This document shows positions 56,962 through 64,000 of a stretch of DNA of 64,000 nucleotides, in pieces (the first letter of the stretch is position 1; each line of letters opens with the position of its first letter). The position numbers and the translations under genes are program-made. The stretch comes from Eucommia ulmoides (lineage: Eukaryota; Streptophyta; Magnoliopsida; Garryales; Eucommiaceae): NCBI GenBank assembly GCA_016647705.1, contig CM028330.1, forward strand, positions 52,192,897-52,256,896, in the 5' to 3' direction. The notes under the pieces were generated by a model. It worked only from the letters and a program-made list of their open reading frames with translations, searched no databases and was not told the origin of the DNA.

Positions 56962-57689
56962 ACGTGAACCCTACTAAAACCCGCCAGCTAATTACTTCCG
57001 GTTCCGTCAGTTATCCCCTCACGCGCTAGGCACCATACAGTAACTGACACCCTATTCTCCTGCCACCTGTACTTTTCTGACGCAATCCCTACGCGTGTCG
57101 CAATATCCTTCGCGGTCTCAACACGTTTCGTCCCTCCGCGGCGAAAATGTTTCCCCACGTCGAGGAATATTTTTTTCCCCGCGATCTAAACTGCTGTTAA
57201 AAGCCGATTATACCCCCCCGACTGGTCATTTCAGCGGCGCGAACAAACGGGGACAGAACTGTCTTTTCCGGTTCAGGAAAGAACTTGCTGCGTGTCACTT
57301 GCGTTAACTTTCATGCACATTCAACGTGGTCAATATCTGGCCGTTGAAAGGAAAATCAACGGCGGCGCATCTTTTAACTGCGGAAATTCCCGGCGCAAGT
57401 TGGGATACTTCCCCTTTCACATGTCCGTCCACTGGAATTGACTGAAACACCCTTACAGCATTCTCCCTTTTTGAGTCAATGGATGTAAATAAAGGGTTTC
57501 TATAGGGGTAAAATGGGGAACGAATGCGGATTCCGTCAACCATCAAAACAACGCGTTTGAAGGCGTTTGGTCGAACCGGCATAACAACCCGCACCTAGTT
57601 TCCTAAACGCTTCCTTATTTATTTATTTTTAGTTTAATTAATACTTATTTATTTTTGGAAATTATATTTATATTTATTCATTTAAATTA

Positions 57690-58123
57690 TCATCATTTTC
57701 TTCCTTTTTCGGCTTTCGAAAGCCATCGTCGTGGATTTCGTCTACTGTTCCTCTCTTCCTTTTTCTCTCTATAGCCGGAAATCGCTTCCTTCCGCCGGCA
57801 ACCTCTTGTTCGCCGGAAAATTCTTCTTCGTCGGCTGGAACAGTTTCCGCCGCGCTGTCTCTGTCTCTCGTTGATTCGGTTTTTGGACTTGTTCTCAGCG
57901 TGAAGTTTGGTTCGTTGATCTCTGAATTTTACGCGGTCCGTCGTTGTACCCGGGAATGTGGTGGACCTGGGGCCGAGTTCGTAGTCGTTGATGGATTAGG
58001 ACGTGATTTCGGAGTCGTCTCTTGCTTTTCTGTGATCCTGTTGTCGTGGATTTGTTGTTTCGGATTGTGGTTTGGGCGAAGCGAGAGAAGACGGTGGCGA
58101 ACAGGGAAAAACTTCGGAATGAG
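57690..58123 (+). promoter_or_regulatory. Presumed 5' UTR and core promoter of the JMJ gene
   Basis: GC- and pyrimidine-rich leader: CTCTTCCTTTTTCTCTCTAT (about 57749-57770) and several CGCCGGAAA words (57796-57826), typical of plant 5' UTRs. AT-rich DNA with TTATATTTATATTTATTC (57661-57680) ends just upstream, and a transcription start around 57700-57750 is plausible. No strict TATAAA box. The leader continues to the splice donor at 58127 with no other obvious exon. Extent inferred from composition only. Confidence 0.5.

Positions 58124-64000
<5,877 letters not shown>

Larger units (their letters stand above)
50861..57690. other. AT-rich intergenic DNA with small repeats
   Basis: No recognised gene. 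It holds the items listed separately: an exon-like ORF, two SINE-like copies, a tandem duplication, a foldback element, a hairpin and microsatellites. From about 56990 the GC content rises towards the JMJ promoter. Confidence 0.6.

Noticed and set aside
57304..57594. 96-codon open frame on the minus strand upstream of the JMJ gene
   Set aside because: It lies in GC-rich promoter DNA where stops are rarer. No domain or motif is recognisable, there is no convincing start context, and it overlaps another open frame on the plus strand.

Overview
The window comes from a plant nuclear genome, most likely a eudicot. It is AT-rich, it has GT..AG introns, and it carries a long nest of plant-type LTR retrotransposons, an RTE-clade LINE and tRNA-derived SINE-like repeats. 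The single confident host gene is a plant JmjN/JmjC/C5HC2 histone demethylase of the JMJ13/JMJ706 (KDM4/JHDM3-like) type. No species marker is visible. No tRNA, rRNA or organelle gene was found.

Positions 1 to about 46.1 kb are one nested transposon block whose order of insertion can be read from interrupted reading frames and target-site duplications (TSDs). The outermost layer is a pair of related LTRs in inverted orientation (1-496 plus 17397-17706 on +; 45184-46125 on -). A degraded RTE LINE (about 497-17396) sits in the left LTR. It is split inside its reverse transcriptase gene by a Tat-lineage Ty3/gypsy element, called A here (2824-16584, TSD GAGTA/AAGTA). Element A is itself interrupted in gag by a solo LTR (4989-6678). 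Right of the LINE lies a second, minus-strand Tat-like element, B (17771-44152, TSD GATAA/GATGA). B holds a solo LTR (19331-20954) and an Athila-like element C (22383-41655, perfect TSD GTGTG). C's two LTRs are each interrupted again: one by a copia-type solo LTR (22459-24592, TSD TAAGG) and the other by an Ogre-like element D (29783-41512, TSD GGACC/AGACC). D carries a further solo LTR (34179-36702, TSD CATAT).

All the elements are broken. A has lost the protease catalytic Asp and the part of integrase with the first catalytic Asp. B stops just before reverse transcriptase and then reads gag again. C and D have only gag remnants and no recognisable pol. The most informative extra component is an antisense gene in A (12440-14938, minus strand) with a TATA-like box in front of it, a feature of Tat/Ogre-lineage elements.

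From 46.1 to about 57 kb lies AT-rich intergenic DNA with a Tat-like LTR remnant, a heavily eroded RTE fragment (49862-50860), several SINE-like copies, a 200-bp foldback element, a nested hairpin, homopolymer tracts and one short exon-like ORF (51101-51199). GC content rises near 57 kb, marking the promoter and 5' UTR of the demethylase gene. Its nine exons run from 58124 past the window edge (about 587 codons visible, C-terminus missing). The start codon forms the last three bases of exon 1, and a SINE with a 16-bp TSD sits 36 bp into intron 2.

I found no clear new biological system. The best leads are the antisense ORF with its own promoter, the palindrome arrays that recur at equivalent places in otherwise diverged LTRs, and the split-start/overlapping-uORF arrangement of the JMJ gene.
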